From Joostella atrarenae (GTDB lineage Bacteria > Bacteroidota > Bacteroidia > Flavobacteriales > Flavobacteriaceae), in contig NZ_JAETXX010000004.1 of assembly GCF_021764745.1 (NCBI RefSeq), positions 203,268 through 267,267 on the forward strand: a stretch of DNA of 64,000 bases, read 5' to 3'. Of this stretch, positions 63,208 to 64,000 are shown piece by piece. Each line of letters opens with the position of its first letter. Within the stretch, counting starts at the first letter, position 1. The translations under genes and the position numbers were made by a program. Under the pieces are notes generated by a model, which did not search any database, was not told where the DNA came from, and was given only the letters and a program-made list of their open reading frames with translations.

Positions 63208-64000
63208 TTACTTTTTTACAATTCTAAACACTGATCTTCTGTTTAATTGATGCTCTTCTTTAGAACAACGTACTCCATTACTACAACCATTTAAAAGTTG
63301 TGACTCTCCATATCCTATTGCACTCTGGATACGATCTTTAGCTATTCCTCGTGAGTATAAGTGATCTCTTGTTGACTTTGCTCTTCTATCAGATAGTTGT
63401 CGGTTATATTCATCGTTTCCTCTTGAATCGGTATGCGATTCTATAGTAATCACCATCTCTGGATGATTGTTCATTACCGTTACGATATTCTCTAATTCAA
63501 AGGCCGCATCAGAACGAATATCCGATTTATCAAAGTCAAAATAAATAGGCTTTAATACAATTTGGTCACCTACTATTAGACTTGTTAAGTAGATGTCTTG
63601 TTTTGTAAGTGGATTGGCTAGCGCTACTTCTAATTTAGCAGGACGGTAATCGAGCTTCTCTCCTGTGATAACAATACTTGGAATACAGTCCACATCTTCA
63701 AAAGCATAGCTTCCATCTGCACTGCTGGTAAATGCTGCATACTGCTCTCCATTTGCGTCTATCAATCGTACTGTCGCTCCAGGAAGTGGTTCTTTTGTTC
63801 TTTCGTCATATACAATCCCTTCAACTGTTTTTGTACATTTCTCAAAATCAAATCCATAGATATCATCATCTCCAACACCGCCGTTTCTATTAGATGACAC
63901 AAAACCGATTCCATTCTTGGCTATAAATCCAAAGTCATCTCGATTGCTATTTACTCGTTTTCCTAAATTCTCCACAGCATCATAACGATCCCCAACTGGC
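63208..64000 (-). CDS. OmpA-family outer-membrane protein, C-terminal part (runs off window)
   Basis: The frame is open to the window edge, so the start lies to the right. The visible 264 residues begin in a PD40-type repeat (N-L-G-K-R-V-N-S-N-R-D-D-F-G-F), followed by a carboxypeptidase-like domain (V-E-G-I-V-Y-D-E-R-T-K-E-P-L-P-G-A) and an OmpA domain (I-Y-F-D-F-D-K-S-D-I-R; E-S-H-T-D-S-R-G-N-D-E-Y-N; R-R-A-K-S-T) that binds peptidoglycan. Such proteins are common in flavobacteria, often next to a PorP-like gene. Confidence 0.92.
   Translation of the reverse strand, partial: PVGDRYDAVENLGKRVNSNRDDFGFIAKNGIGFVSSNRNGGVGDDDIYGFDFEKCTKTVEGIVYDERTKEPLPGATVRLIDANGEQYAAFTSSADGSYAFEDVDCIPSIVITGEKLDYRPAKLEVALANPLTKQDIYLTSLIVGDQIVLKPIYFDFDKSDIRSDAAFELENIVTVMNNHPEMVITIESHTDSRGNDEYNRQLSDRRAKSTRDHLYSRGIAKDRIQSAIGYGESQLLNGCSNGVRCSKEEHQLNRRSVFRIVKK

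Overview
The window is a low-GC chromosomal segment from a member of the Bacteroidota, most likely a marine or aquatic Flavobacteriaceae. The evidence is: promoters of the Bacteroidota type (TTG about 19 bp upstream of TAnnTTTG) before tRNA and housekeeping genes; many lipoproteins with C-S-D-D-D type starts; TonB receptors with an N-terminal carboxypeptidase-like domain; a split transketolase; a cyclophilin-FKBP fusion; long NusB; and flavobacterial neighbourhoods such as dnaB-accA-permease-LptF/G-tgt and ldh-nusB-DUF1573-yajC. I see no transposase, integrase, phage gene, rRNA or CRISPR array. Gene density is high and both strands are used.

Layout. 1-10 kb is housekeeping: the start of dnaB, accA, a drug/metabolite transporter, an LptF/G permease, tgt, the two transketolase halves, a small barrel protein, an FKBP lipoprotein, an S4 protein, a phosphoribosyltransferase and shikimate kinase. 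10.1-10.6 kb holds two identical tRNA-Lys and one tRNA-Leu. 10.7-18.4 kb is a nitrate-respiration region: napD-napA-napB, a tetraheme lipoprotein, an NrfC-like iron-sulfur protein and an NrfD-like quinol-side membrane protein, followed by a divergent group III truncated haemoglobin and an HPP membrane protein. 18.4-22.8 kb has an SDR-type threonine dehydrogenase, a CarH-like B12-binding MerR regulator, a TlpA-like thioredoxin, a lipoprotein with two RskA-like domains and a Crp/Fnr regulator. 22.9-31 kb has aconitase, a PpiC-SurA-MoxR operon and guaB. 31-37.3 kb is a four-gene probable iron-uptake operon (DUF4856, imelysin, HTTM/VKGC-like protein, TonB receptor). 37.4-38.9 kb has a HAD phosphatase and HMG-CoA lyase. 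39-46.1 kb is a seven-gene curli (functional amyloid) operon. 46.3-64 kb is mostly housekeeping: LysE, pyrD, pepT, an orphan TonB receptor, yajC, nusB, leucine dehydrogenase, an ABC exporter, two redox proteins, PPIase fusion, rpsT, two tRNA-Glu and the C-terminal part of an OmpA-family protein.

How genes work together. The Nap region suggests that quinol electrons pass from the NrfD-like membrane protein through the iron-sulfur protein and two tetraheme cytochromes to NapA; the NO-type haemoglobin, HPP protein and Crp/Fnr regulator nearby fit a nitrate/nitrite response but this link is inferred. The curli operon encodes three amyloid-type subunits, the CsgE, CsgF and CsgG export parts, and a beta-propeller lipoprotein of unknown role; CsgG carries an additional C-terminal beta-barrel and hairpins separate the subunit genes from the export genes. 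The iron operon starts from a clear promoter bracketed by two copies of a 15-bp motif.

The best candidates for something little described are the modified Nap electron path, the curli operon with its fused CsgG and extra lipoprotein, and the HTTM-containing uptake operon. All functional statements are from reading sequence and family knowledge; no search was run.
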